This document shows, in pieces, positions 48,675 to 57,965 of a DNA stretch of 64,000 nt. Source of the stretch: Anaerolineales bacterium (GTDB lineage Bacteria > Chloroflexota > Anaerolineae > 4572-78 > J111). The stretch lies in assembly GCA_020634855.1 (NCBI GenBank), contig JACKAU010000019.1, positions 94,197 through 158,196 of the forward strand, read 5' to 3'. How positions within the stretch are numbered: position 1 is the stretch's first letter; each line of letters begins with the position of its first letter. The notes under the pieces are model-generated. The model was not told the origin of the DNA. It was given only the letters and a program-made list of their open reading frames with translations, and searched no databases. The translations under genes and the position numbers were made by a program.

Positions 48675-49244
48675 CTAAGAACACCGTAATTGTCCGTTCA
48701 GCACCGGGGAACTACCACATAGACAAGGCGGGGCGCACGGCTGGACCGGTTCCACATAGTCCCACACCGTGACCTCGGCATCAATATCGATCTGCCCCAG
48801 CGCTTTCGCCACCGAGACGCGGTGATGCCCATCCTGCACAAAGTAAGTATCGCCCAGTTGGACCAGTTTAACGGGCGGCAAGATGACCCCGGTTAAATAC
48901 GCCTTAGCGATGTTTAGCCAGCGGCCTTCCGTATGTACTTGCACCGGATTAAAACCGATATCAAAATCATTCGGTCGCCCGGAACTGCCTCGAATTTGAC
49001 TAATCTCAACCACTCGCGTCCCCACACTATGCCGGCTCGTAATCACTTTATTAGCGCGTACTTGTTCCAGACTCAACAGATGAGTGGACCGCCGGTTAAT
49101 CCAAGACGACAGCCTGGTCCACTTGCCGCGCAAAAGCGCTTGATTAAAAAGCTGGTGGGTCGCCGCAATCAACTCAAGCTGAGTTTGGGGTTCTAGCGAA
49201 GCCGCCTGCCCCGCCAACTCACGGGCTATCAAATAATCTACCAT
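48675..49244 (-). CDS. ParB/sulfiredoxin-fold protein
   Basis: 189 residues. The C-terminal half has LVQLGDTYFVQDGHHRVSVA and KALGQIDIDAEVTVWD, the ParB-like nucleotide-binding box (G-x-H-R). The N-terminal half is helical without an obvious HTH. Cys residues cluster at the end (CAPPCLCGSS..LRCS). Not a chromosome-partition ParB; probably one of the stand-alone ParB-fold proteins of unknown function. Confidence 0.7.
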   Translation of the reverse strand: MVDYLIARELAGQAASLEPQTQLELIAATHQLFNQALLRGKWTRLSSWINRRSTHLLSLEQVRANKVITSRHSVGTRVVEISQIRGSSGRPNDFDIGFNPVQVHTEGRWLNIAKAYLTGVILPPVKLVQLGDTYFVQDGHHRVSVAKALGQIDIDAEVTVWDYVEPVQPCAPPCLCGSSPVLNGQLRCS

Positions 49245-49351
49245 GAATAATCTCCTAAACTGTTTGCTTTATTGCTCTCAGTTTAAAAGATTACCGTCCG
49301 TGAAGCGTGACAGATGGCGTGACAGGATTGGTTAGCTAGTCCGTTGGTTGG

Positions 49352-49996
49352 TTACAATTGTACCAGCCCGCGCTGAGCAGCAATGGATAACGCCTCAGTG
49401 CGATTGCCGGCGCCGAGTTTGCTCATAATCGAACTGACATGAAACTTGACCGTCCGCTCGCTGATCACTAATTCAACCGCAATCTCTTTATTCTGTAACC
49501 CTTGAGCCAGCAAGCCTAAAACCTCCAGCTCGCGCGGGGTCAAGGCGTCAACTTTCGGTTTTGCCTCGGCCTCGCTGACCTGGCGCAGCAGCTTTGAGGC
49601 CACGAACGGCTGCAGTAACGATCCCCCGGCATGCACCACCCGAATAGCCTTAAAAAGCTCCTCACGCGGCGCTCCCTTGAGCAGATACCCCTGCGCGCCG
49701 GCCTGAACTGCGCTCAGAATGCGCTCATCGGTATCAAAGGCGGTAAAGACAATGGCTTTCACCTCGGTCGACGCCTGGCGCAGCGCCTTCAACGTCTCGA
49801 CCCCGTCCAGTTCCGGCATCTCCAGATCGAGCAGCACCACATCCGGCCTGAGCGCCATGGTCTGCTCAACCACCTCCCGACCGTTGCCGGCTTCGCTCAC
49901 CACCTCAAAATCGGCCTGGGTGCCTAACACCGCCACCAGGCCATCGCGGACAACCGGATGATCATCGGCCACTAAAATTCGAATGGGCATCGTCAT
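49352..49996 (-). CDS. NarL/LuxR-type response regulator
   Basis: 214 residues. Receiver domain with phospho-acceptor Asp57 (VVLLDLEMP), the acidic pair at 11-12 and a conserved Lys (YLLKGAP). C-terminal LuxR HTH: LTPRELEVLGLLAQGLQNKE, then SERTVKFHVSSIMSKLGAGN. Cognate of the kinase it overlaps by 4 bp (ATGA). Target genes are unknown. Confidence 0.93.
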   Translation of the reverse strand: MTMPIRILVADDHPVVRDGLVAVLGTQADFEVVSEAGNGREVVEQTMALRPDVVLLDLEMPELDGVETLKALRQASTEVKAIVFTAFDTDERILSAVQAGAQGYLLKGAPREELFKAIRVVHAGGSLLQPFVASKLLRQVSEAEAKPKVDALTPRELEVLGLLAQGLQNKEIAVELVISERTVKFHVSSIMSKLGAGNRTEALSIAAQRGLVQL

Positions 49997-51201
49997 CTGT
50001 CACGCTCCTGCTCCTGCAAGGGGATAGTAACCTCGATCCGCACCCCCGCCCCCGGCGAACTCTCCAAAATGAGCCGCCCGCCCAGCAGCTTAATCCGCTC
50101 GTTCAAACCGATCAAACCAAAATGCCCGGTCGGAACGTCAGTCGGGTCGAAGCCTCGGCCATCGTCTTCAATGGTCAACCGCACTTGTTCGGGCGTAATC
50201 GCCAGCTCAATCTCCACCTGCGCCGCGCCGGCGTGTTGGGCAATGTTGTTCAACCCTTCCTGCGCTATCCGGTACAGCCCCATCTCCAGGCGTACCGGCA
50301 GGGGGCGATTGCCGCCGACCACGTTTAGGGTGATCTGCGGCTGGTCGCTCTGGCGTTCATACTCGCTGATCAGCAGCATCAACGCCTCGACCAAGTTACG
50401 ACCGGCCAGCGGCGCTGCCCTTAAATCCAGCACCGACCGGCGCGCCTCCTCCAGGGTCGATTGGGTCAGCCGCAGTCCCTGCTGCACCGCGTCGCGCACC
50501 TGGTTCGGATCGGCCCCGGCCTCCAGCATCGCATCAATGGTTTCCAACCGCAGGGCAATCCCGGTCAGGCTTTGCGCCAGCGTGTCGTGAATTTCGCGGG
50601 CCAGCCGGTTACGCTCCTCGATGACCCCCAATTGCGTACTCTGCCCAAACAGATAGGCCCGCTCAATGGCGATACTGAGCAGATCGCCGACCGTGTGCAG
50701 CAAATGCAAACTCTCATTGGACGACCGCCACCAGTTCGACTCCGCACTGGCGACATTCAGCAAACCCAGCGGTCTGTGCTGCGCCTCCAGCGGGATACTG
50801 GCGTGGTAGCGCAGACCATTGGTGCCGTCCATGAGATATTTGAGGCGGCTGCATGTAATAACGTTGAGCCGCTCTTTACGGCTCAATCCCCCGCCGGCGT
50901 GCGAGTCGAGACAGTAACACGTACCTTCCATCAGTAAACACGAATCCTCGGCCAAGGCCGGCGGCAGATTTTGCGCCGCCGCCAAATAAGGCTGGCGGTT
51001 ATCGCTGTCGTACAGAAAAATCCAGCCGGTGTTAAGGCCAAACAACTCGGCCACCTGAGCCAGCGCCGTCTGCAACGCCTCATCCAAATTGACTTCCCGG
51101 TTTAGCGCCTCCGCAATCTGATGCAGAATAAACAGCTCCCGGTTCCGCCGCTGGAGTTTGTCTGTCGTGTCATTGGGTGGGATTTGTGCCTTCATCGGCA
51201 T
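49993..51201 (-). CDS. GAF-domain sensor histidine kinase (NarX/LiaS type)
   Basis: 402 residues, no membrane helix. GAF domain about 35-185, with Cys95, Cys97 and Cys117 (EGTCYC, VITCSRL), a set that could ligate a metal or sense redox. HisKA_3 with His205 in AREIHDTLAQSL, then HATPase_c (DDGRGFDPTDVPTGHFGLIG). The start region has ATGs at 51201 and 51195. Cytoplasmic sensing is inferred. Confidence 0.9.
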   Translation of the reverse strand: MPMKAQIPPNDTTDKLQRRNRELFILHQIAEALNREVNLDEALQTALAQVAELFGLNTGWIFLYDSDNRQPYLAAAQNLPPALAEDSCLLMEGTCYCLDSHAGGGLSRKERLNVITCSRLKYLMDGTNGLRYHASIPLEAQHRPLGLLNVASAESNWWRSSNESLHLLHTVGDLLSIAIERAYLFGQSTQLGVIEERNRLAREIHDTLAQSLTGIALRLETIDAMLEAGADPNQVRDAVQQGLRLTQSTLEEARRSVLDLRAAPLAGRNLVEALMLLISEYERQSDQPQITLNVVGGNRPLPVRLEMGLYRIAQEGLNNIAQHAGAAQVEIELAITPEQVRLTIEDDGRGFDPTDVPTGHFGLIGLNERIKLLGGRLILESSPGAGVRIEVTIPLQEQERDR

Positions 51202-51284
51202 AATTATAAGTCACCCCCGCCGAAACTCCAATATTGATTTTGCCCCAACTTCCAGTACAATCTCCGCCAGAGGATTAAATCAAG

Positions 51285-54200
51285 ATGCCAACGCTAAAAC
51301 TATTCTTCCTCGGCCCACCACGCTTCGAACACAATGGATCACCCCTCGACATTGGCCGCCGTAAAGCCGTGGCGCTGCTGGCCTACCTGGCGCTGAGCGA
51401 CCAAAGCCACAGCCGCGACGCGCTGGCGACCCTCTTCTGGCCGGAGGCCGACCAAAGCCGGGCCAGAGGTACTTTGCGTCGCGCCTTGTCAGACCTCAAC
51501 AAGCAGCTAGGTAACCACTACCTGGAAACCGAGGGCGATACCATCTCGCTCAACCCGGCCGACGTGTGGATTGATGTCGCAGCCTTTTCCCACCTGGCCC
51601 AAGCCGGCTTGGCCCAGACCGACCTGACGCCGGACGGCCTGGCAACCCTAACCCAAGCCGTGGCCCTATATCGCGACGATTTTATGGCTGGCTTCACCCT
51701 GCCGGATAGCCCGGCCTTTGACGAGTGGCAATTTTTCCAAAGCGAAAACCTACGCCGCGTTCTGAGCGATACCCTGGACAAATTGGTCGCAGCGCATACC
51801 GCTCAAGGCCACTATGACCGCGCCATCGCCTACGCCCGCCGCTGGCTGGCCCTCGATCCCCTCCTGGAACACCCCCACCGCACCCTGATGCAGCTCTACG
51901 CCCGGACCGATCAACGCCCCGCCGCCCTCCGCCAATACCAAACCCTCCGGCAACTCCTCGCCGACGAATTCGGCGTCGAACCTACCCCCGACACCACCGC
52001 TCTCTACGAACGCATCCGCCAAGGCCAAGAACCGCCCCACCCCAAGCCCTACCTCTCCGACGAGACAAAGTTGCAGAGCAGTAAAGTTATAGGAGAAACC
52101 ATAACTTCACCTCAATCTCCAATCTCCCAATCTCCCAATCTCCCAATCTCCAATTACCAATTACCAATTACCAATCTCCAGTCTCCCCCCTCCCAATCTC
52201 CAATCTCCAATTACCAATTACCCGATTCCCTTCGCCTCGTCACCCTCCTCTTCGCCGGCTTGAGCCACGCCCCCGATGCGCTGTGGGACAGCGATCCGGA
52301 AGCGACGGCAGACCAGATGCAGACCCTACTTGAAATCGCCGGTCGGATTGCCCCCCAATACGGCGCGCAGCTTGATCTCATCGGCGGCGATGGCCTGCAG
52401 CTTATCTTTGGCATCCCCCAACTCCATGAAGATGACCCCGAACGCGCCATCCGCGCCGCGTTGGAACTGCAAGCCGCTGCCCAGACCCAAGCCGTGCCCC
52501 TATCGATTGGCGTCAGCAGCGGCCACGTCTATTTCAATCCGGTCAATCAGGCCTCGGCCCAAGCTACCGTTGCCGTTGGGCCGGTGGTCAATTTAGCCAC
52601 CCGCCTGCAAGACCGGGCCGCGCCGGGCAGCGCCCTGGTCAGCGCGGCGACCTACCGCCCCACCCAACGCGCCTTTGCCTTTAAGCCGGTCACGTTCAAC
52701 TTGGGCCATCAGGCCGACCCGGTGACCGCCTATGAGGTCATCCAACCTCTGCCCCACCCTGAGAAAACGCGCGGCATCGAAGGGCTGCCGAGCCGAATTG
52801 TGGGTCGCGATACGGAACTGAACCGGCTCCAAGCGGTCTTGGACAGCGTCTTTGCCGGGCAAGGTCAGATCGTCGTCCTACAGGGCGAAGGCGGCTTGGG
52901 CAAAACGCGGTTGGTACGAGAGCTATGTGACTACGCGCAAGTAGAACGGCCGCGCTTAGGCCGCTATCTGTGGCTGGAAGGCCGCTGCCTGGAGTTCAGG
53001 ATCGAGACCAGCTACTGGCCCTTCATCGATTTGCTTCAGGAATTCCTCAGCCGACGCACCGGCCCGGAACAGGATCGAGCAGCCGGGCTGCTGGCGGTAT
53101 TGCAATCGCTGGTTGAGCAAAATTGCCTGCCGGCCGAGCGCTTCGAGGAGATCGCCATCCTGCTGGGCAACCTGCTGTCGCTGCGCTTCCACACCGAGTG
53201 GGACGATCGCCTCAAACACACCGGCCGCGAGCAGGTCAAGCACCAAACCTTTCTGGCCCTGCAAGATTTCTTGGCGGCGCTGGCCCGGCAGCAGCCCCTA
53301 ATCCTGGTGTTTGAAGACCTCCATTGGGCCGACGACCTGTCGCTGGATCTGCTGACCCTGCTGCTCGATATCGTGTCCACCCAACCGCTGTTACTGCTGG
53401 CCGTCTACCGGCCTGAGGCGCAGCCCAAGCTCACCCGGCTGGCCCGCCTGGCCGGCCAGAAATACCCCCACCGGCTGACCCCCATTCACCTGCGCGAACT
53501 CTCGACCCAATTAAGTCACGATTTGCTGGAGTCGCTGCTGGGCGTAGAGGCGCTGCCCGGCCCGGTCAAAACGCTGATCCTGGAACGCTCGCGCGGTAAT
53601 CCCTTCTTTGTGGAGGAGGCGGTGCGGGGCTTAATCGACTCCGGCGTCATCCGTCAAGTCAACGGCTGCTGGCGCGTTCAAGCCGAAATCGACGCGATTG
53701 CCTTGCCGGAAAGCATCGAGAGCGTCATCCTGGGCCGCGTCGATAGCTTAGCCCCGCCCCTAAAACAGGTGCTGCGCCACGCCGCGGTCATCGGCCGGCT
53801 CTTCAGTCGCGCCGTCATCACCGAGGTCTTGCCGGAGACGATTGACCTGGAGCCGGCGTTGTGGGCGCTGGAGGAGGCGGCCCTGATCTACCAGGAGCGC
53901 ATCGTGCCGGAGGTCGAATATTCGTTCAAGCACGTCCTGACCCAGGAGGCCATTTACAATACCCTCTCGCGGCGGCGGCGCAGCGAGCTGCACCAGGCTG
54001 TGGCCGAGGCCATCGAGCGGCTGTACCCCGACCAACTGCGCGAATATTACGAGCAGTTAGTCTACCATTATAAACAGACCGGAGCCACTCTCAAGACCAT
54101 TGAGTACGCCCTCAAAGCCGGTCAAAAATCGTGCGCCGCCTATTTCAACGATGAGGCCATCCACTACGTCTCCAAAGCCCTGACCATGCTCGACGACCTG

Positions 54201-56090
54201 CCCCCGGATAACGACGCTGCCGCCGCTTACCTGACCGAGCAGCGGCTGGTGGCGCTGACCACGCTCGGCGAAATCTATCATGCCATCGGCCGCGAGGCTG
54301 AAGCCGAACGCCGTTTACGCCAGGCCATCGACCTGGCCCAACAGGTCAATCTCGACCAGGCCCGCTTGATTCGACTGTACTATTGGCTGGGCGAGGTGTT
54401 GCACTGGCGCGGCCATTCTCAGGAGCAAATCCGAATGGCGCAGATTGGGATGGGACTGCTCTCGCCGGCCGACGCCGAAACCACCGAAGCCGCCCTGATG
54501 AACCAGATGCAGGCCATTGCCTACCTGCAATTAGGCGACGTCGAACAGTTTCAGCGCTTGTGCCAAAGAACGGCTCGATTTATTAAAGCGTTGCCCTACA
54601 CCGAGGAACTCCGGCCCGCTTATCTCCACATCACCATCAGTTTTTACGATCAAAAACGGGTGGCCGAGGCGCTGGCCTGGCTGGACCATATTGCGACGCT
54701 GGCCGAAGCTAACCACGATCTGCGGGCCATCGCCGAGGTCATTGAACATTACTGGGGGCCTCACTTTGAACGGGGCGACCTGGCCAACTCCACCACCGGC
54801 TACCGGCGCGTCCTCAAGATTTATGATGACATTGGCGACAAAAGCCGCACCTGGCGCTACCTGGGCGCCCTGGTCTGGAGCGCCCTGATGCAGGGCGATC
54901 TGGATCGCGCCCGGCGCTTTTCCGAGCAAGAGTTAGCCGTGGCCGAAATCTTAGGCGTCGAAGCCTTTATGGCCGACTCCTATATCAATTTGGGCATGGT
55001 GGCCTTGTGCAGCCACGATTGGCCCCAGGCCCAAGCCGCCTTCGAGCAAGCGCTGAGCTACGCCGACCAACCGCTCTGGATGCGCTGGGTGGCCAACTAC
55101 TGCCTGGGTCGAGCCTATTTAGCCGGCGGCAATCGGGCCGCCGCCCTGGAACAGTTCCAGACCCCCATGGAACACTTTAGCCCCTATGTCTCAACCTATC
55201 GCGTCGGGTGGGCCTTTCGCTGGTGGCCGGTGTTCATCGGCATTCTGAGTGGGTTGGACGAACTGTTTGACGATGCCGCTCAATTTCAAACCTACTGCGA
55301 CCGCCTGCAACATCAGCTCCAAGCTTCGCCGTCAACCCTGCCCGTCCTGGAGCCGACCGCGCCCTCGTGCTGGAGCCCGGTCTTAACCGGAACGACGGCC
55401 ATGCCGCTGCAGCAGTGGCATCTGATTGCCGTTGCGCCGCCCGGCGACCGCTCGACCGGCGAACCGACCTTTGTCGATGCCTTTGACCATGATCTGGCTC
55501 CCGGCTGGCGCTGGCGCGATCCCCTGAGCGATGGCGGCTACACTGTTCATCACGGCCTGGAGCTGCACGCCGCCAACGGGCGCGATTTATGGTACATCAA
55601 CCGGAGCGCGCCCTGTCTGCTGCGCCCCGTATCCGGCGACTTCACCATCGAGACCACGATCCGGCTGCCCCTGGCGGCCCAGACCGATCCCGCCACGGCC
55701 CCGCCGCTGGGTGGTTTGGTGCTGTGGCACACCCCTGAACAGTACCTGCGGCTGGTCTGGGGCCATCGCGGCCCGGCCGATTTATCGTTTGAGGGGTGTC
55801 TCGATGATCGGGATGTGATTATCGGGCGCGGCCGGCTGTCCCAACTGAACGCCTCGCCCGCTCAACCGCGCATCAGCCTGCGCTTGGAGCGCCGAGGCGA
55901 TCAAGTCCGCGCCTTAGGCAGTCGCGACGGCCAAAGCTGGTTCAGCGCCGGGGAGATCGCCTTCCCCCCCACCGGCCCGGTCGAGGTCGGGCTGCACGCT
56001 ATCGGCTGGATCGACCGCACCATCTATCCGGGGGCCTTCCCGGACGGGTCGCGGATTTGTTTCGAACAATTTACGCTTCGAGCGGGGTAA
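51285..56090 (+). CDS. Giant SARP/BTAD regulator with cyclase-like, AAA/STAND, TPR and C-terminal jelly-roll domains
   Basis: 1601 residues in five parts. 1-95: OmpR-like winged helix (SRDALATLFWPEADQSRARG). 100-245: BTAD helices (YDRAIAYARRWLALDPLLEH). About 274-313: a linker written by a short tandem repeat. 316-485: class III cyclase homology domain, in which the first metal Asp is replaced (LLFAGL for the usual FADI), while GGDGLQLIFG and GPVVNLATRL remain. 504-800: AAA/STAND ATPase, Walker A GEGGLGKT (534-541), Walker B VFEDLHWADD. About 880-1380: TPR-like repeats. 1420-1601: beta jelly roll like DUF1349 (FVDAFDHDLAPGWRWRDP). It probably senses a ligand and regulates transcription. It is divergent from the two-component system. 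Confidence 0.85.
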   Translation: MPTLKLFFLGPPRFEHNGSPLDIGRRKAVALLAYLALSDQSHSRDALATLFWPEADQSRARGTLRRALSDLNKQLGNHYLETEGDTISLNPADVWIDVAAFSHLAQAGLAQTDLTPDGLATLTQAVALYRDDFMAGFTLPDSPAFDEWQFFQSENLRRVLSDTLDKLVAAHTAQGHYDRAIAYARRWLALDPLLEHPHRTLMQLYARTDQRPAALRQYQTLRQLLADEFGVEPTPDTTALYERIRQGQEPPHPKPYLSDETKLQSSKVIGETITSPQSPISQSPNLPISNYQLPITNLQSPPSQSPISNYQLPDSLRLVTLLFAGLSHAPDALWDSDPEATADQMQTLLEIAGRIAPQYGAQLDLIGGDGLQLIFGIPQLHEDDPERAIRAALELQAAAQTQAVPLSIGVSSGHVYFNPVNQASAQATVAVGPVVNLATRLQDRAAPGSALVSAATYRPTQRAFAFKPVTFNLGHQADPVTAYEVIQPLPHPEKTRGIEGLPSRIVGRDTELNRLQAVLDSVFAGQGQIVVLQGEGGLGKTRLVRELCDYAQVERPRLGRYLWLEGRCLEFRIETSYWPFIDLLQEFLSRRTGPEQDRAAGLLAVLQSLVEQNCLPAERFEEIAILLGNLLSLRFHTEWDDRLKHTGREQVKHQTFLALQDFLAALARQQPLILVFEDLHWADDLSLDLLTLLLDIVSTQPLLLLAVYRPEAQPKLTRLARLAGQKYPHRLTPIHLRELSTQLSHDLLESLLGVEALPGPVKTLILERSRGNPFFVEEAVRGLIDSGVIRQVNGCWRVQAEIDAIALPESIESVILGRVDSLAPPLKQVLRHAAVIGRLFSRAVITEVLPETIDLEPALWALEEAALIYQERIVPEVEYSFKHVLTQEAIYNTLSRRRRSELHQAVAEAIERLYPDQLREYYEQLVYHYKQTGATLKTIEYALKAGQKSCAAYFNDEAIHYVSKALTMLDDLPPDNDAAAAYLTEQRLVALTTLGEIYHAIGREAEAERRLRQAIDLAQQVNLDQARLIRLYYWLGEVLHWRGHSQEQIRMAQIGMGLLSPADAETTEAALMNQMQAIAYLQLGDVEQFQRLCQRTARFIKALPYTEELRPAYLHITISFYDQKRVAEALAWLDHIATLAEANHDLRAIAEVIEHYWGPHFERGDLANSTTGYRRVLKIYDDIGDKSRTWRYLGALVWSALMQGDLDRARRFSEQELAVAEILGVEAFMADSYINLGMVALCSHDWPQAQAAFEQALSYADQPLWMRWVANYCLGRAYLAGGNRAAALEQFQTPMEHFSPYVSTYRVGWAFRWWPVFIGILSGLDELFDDAAQFQTYCDRLQHQLQASPSTLPVLEPTAPSCWSPVLTGTTAMPLQQWHLIAVAPPGDRSTGEPTFVDAFDHDLAPGWRWRDPLSDGGYTVHHGLELHAANGRDLWYINRSAPCLLRPVSGDFTIETTIRLPLAAQTDPATAPPLGGLVLWHTPEQYLRLVWGHRGPADLSFEGCLDDRDVIIGRGRLSQLNASPAQPRISLRLERRGDQVRALGSRDGQSWFSAGEIAFPPTGPVEVGLHAIGWIDRTIYPGAFPDGSRICFEQFTLRAG
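52104..52228. repeat. Short tandem repeat CAATCTCC/CAATTAC inside the regulator gene
   Basis: CAATCTCCCAATCTCCCAAT and similar, alternating with CAATTACCAATTACCAATTA, encode the Ser/Pro/Gln linker between BTAD and the cyclase-like domain without a stop. The frame is intact on both sides. Confidence 0.88.
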
Positions 56091-56115
56091 CGAGCAATTT
56101 TCCGAGGAGACAAAG

Positions 56116-56646
56116 ATGACTCAACAGCAACACAATTGGGCCGGCAACTACGCCTACAGCGCGACCCGCTGGCACTACCCCACCACGGTCGAGCAACTCC
56201 AGGAGCTGGTCAGCCAAGGCCGCAAACTGAGAGTGCTCGGCAGCCGCCATTCCTTCAATGACATCGCCGACTCGCCGGAGGATCTCATCTCTCTGGAGCA
56301 TTTCGATCACATCGAACCGGTCGACCCCGAACGCCGCACGGTGACTATCGCCGGCGGGGTCCGCTATGGGCAGCTCTGTCGGCAGCTTCACCGCGAGGGC
56401 TACGCCCTGCCCAATCTGGCCTCGCTGCCCCACATTTCCGTGGCCGGAGCCTGTGCGACGGCCACACACGGTTCGGGCGACCGTAATGGCAACCTGGCCA
56501 CCATCGTCAGGGAGATAGAACTGGTCACGGCCATGCCATCGCTCTACCCAAAGCTGCCGGACTTTCGACACCTGCTACAAACTTACGATCCTCAGGGCAA
56601 GTTCCGCAATGCGTTCCTGGATACCTACATCTTTGGCGCGCCCTGA
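56116..56646 (+). pseudogene. Alditol oxidase-like FAD enzyme lacking its middle
   Basis: 176 residues against about 420 for the family. The N-terminal FAD_binding_4 part is good: NWAGNYAYSA, LRVLGSRHSFNDIADS and SVAGACATATHGSG, where the His attaches FAD in AldO. After EIELVTA it jumps to LYPKLPDFRHLL and KFRNAFLDTYI, the very end of AldO. About 240 residues of substrate domain are missing, in frame. GAGGAG precedes the ATG, so a short product may still be made, but sugar-alcohol oxidation is unlikely. Confidence 0.75.
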
Positions 56647-56711
56647 GCGGCCGGTGTTAATTACATAGGAGCCAGACGGTCTCTTTTGAGACGACACTGA
56701 CCATAAAATTC

Positions 56712-56778
56712 TATTTCACCCTTACCCCGTCGCTGACGCGACTCCCCTCTCCCTCAGGAAGAGAGGTTGGGGGTGAGG
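56712..56778. repeat. CTCACCCC..GGGGTGAG palindromic repeat
   Basis: TTTCACCCTTACCCCGTCG at the left and GAGAGGTTGGGGGTGAGG at the right enclose CCCCTCTCCCTCAGGAAGAG. The imperfect stem lies just before the aldo/keto reductase ribosome site. Confidence 0.6.
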
Positions 56779-56800
56779 ACTATTTTCACAGGAGGTAAGT

Positions 56801-57784
56801 ATGGATCACATACGGCTCGGGGCCACCGGCCTCAAAGTATCCCGTATCTGTCTGGGTTGTATGACCTACGGCCGGCCCACCGACCGCTGGCCGTGGGCGC
56901 TCGATGAAGATCAGAGCCGGCCCTTTATCAAGCGGGCGCTGGAACTGGGGATTAATTTCTTCGATACGGCCGATGTCTACACCAGCGGGGCCAGCGAGGA
57001 AGTGGTCGGGCGGGCCTTGCGCGATTTTGCCGCCCGCGACGAAGTGGTCATCGCCACCAAGGTTTATGGCGTGATGGGGCCTGGCCCCAACGACGCGGGC
57101 CTGTCCCGTAAGCACATTTTCAGCGCCATCGACGCCAGCTTGCAGCGCCTGGGGACGGACTACGTGGACCTCTACCAAATCCACCGCTGGGACTACGACA
57201 CACCCATCGAGGAAACCCTTGAAGCGCTGCACGACGTGGTCAAGGCCGGCAAGGCCCGCTACATCGGCGCCTCCTCGATGCATGCCTGGCAGTTCACCAA
57301 GGCCCTTTACACCGCCGATTTGCACGGCTGGACTCGCTTCGTCTCGATGCAGAACCACTACAACCTGCTGTATCGCGAGGAAGAGCGGGAGATGCTGGGC
57401 CTGTGTCAGGCGGAAGGCATCGGGGTCATCCCCTGGAGTCCGCTGGCGCGCGGCAAGCTGACCCGCCCCTGGGAAACGGAGCCAAGCACCCACCGGGCCG
57501 GGACCGACGCCTTTGGCCGGACGTTGTACGCTAAAACCCAGGCGGCTGACCGCAGCGTGGTCGAGCGGGTCGGCCAAATTGCCGAGGCCAAAGGCGCGCC
57601 GATGGCCCAAGTAGCCCTGGCCTGGCTCTTGCAGCAACCGGCCGTCACCGCCCCGATCATCGGGGCCAGTAAGCCGCACCATCTCGAAGACGCCGTGGCC
57701 GCGCTCTCGATCAATCTATCCGCTGAGGACATCGAGCAGCTCGAGGCGCCGTACCAGCCGCATCCGGTGCTGGGGTTTAGCTAA
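56801..57784 (+). CDS. Aldo/keto reductase
   Basis: 327 residues, NADPH-dependent (beta/alpha)8 barrel. Catalytic set: Asp and Tyr in FDTADVYTSG, Lys in VVIATKVYG, His in YQIHRWD. NADP-binding end: WSPLARGKL and IIGASKPHHLEDAV. Similar to the YghZ/GSP69 group. AGGAGGTAAGT precedes the ATG. The substrate is unknown. Confidence 0.92.
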   Translation: MDHIRLGATGLKVSRICLGCMTYGRPTDRWPWALDEDQSRPFIKRALELGINFFDTADVYTSGASEEVVGRALRDFAARDEVVIATKVYGVMGPGPNDAGLSRKHIFSAIDASLQRLGTDYVDLYQIHRWDYDTPIEETLEALHDVVKAGKARYIGASSMHAWQFTKALYTADLHGWTRFVSMQNHYNLLYREEEREMLGLCQAEGIGVIPWSPLARGKLTRPWETEPSTHRAGTDAFGRTLYAKTQAADRSVVERVGQIAEAKGAPMAQVALAWLLQQPAVTAPIIGASKPHHLEDAVAALSINLSAEDIEQLEAPYQPHPVLGFS

Positions 57785-57965
57785 GGATAAAAACAATGAC
57801 AACCTGGTCATCAAGTTAGTAACTGGTGCACTAGCCCCCCTAGCCCCCCAGAGGGGGGAATTTGACGTCTTTCTCCCCCCTCTGGGGGGCCGGGGGGGCT
57901 TATCTTAATGACATTGGTGGCACAACTTGAGCTAAGGATAAAAACAATGACAACCTGGCCATCAA
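57779..57965. repeat. 36-bp direct repeat flanking a GC-rich palindrome
   Basis: 57779-57814 and 57930-57965 agree at 35 of 36 positions and begin AGCTAAGGATAAAAACAATG. The second copy is the start of the hydrolase gene; the first gives the same start and then a stop (MTTWSSS, stop). Between them AGCCCCCCTAGCCCCCCAGA (from 57833) and its near-complement (57871-57900) form a stem of about 28 bp. Confidence 0.85.

Noticed and set aside
56786..57682. 298-residue open frame opposite the aldo/keto reductase
   Set aside because: The + strand frame is a clear aldo/keto reductase with a strong ribosome site; the reverse frame is its shadow.
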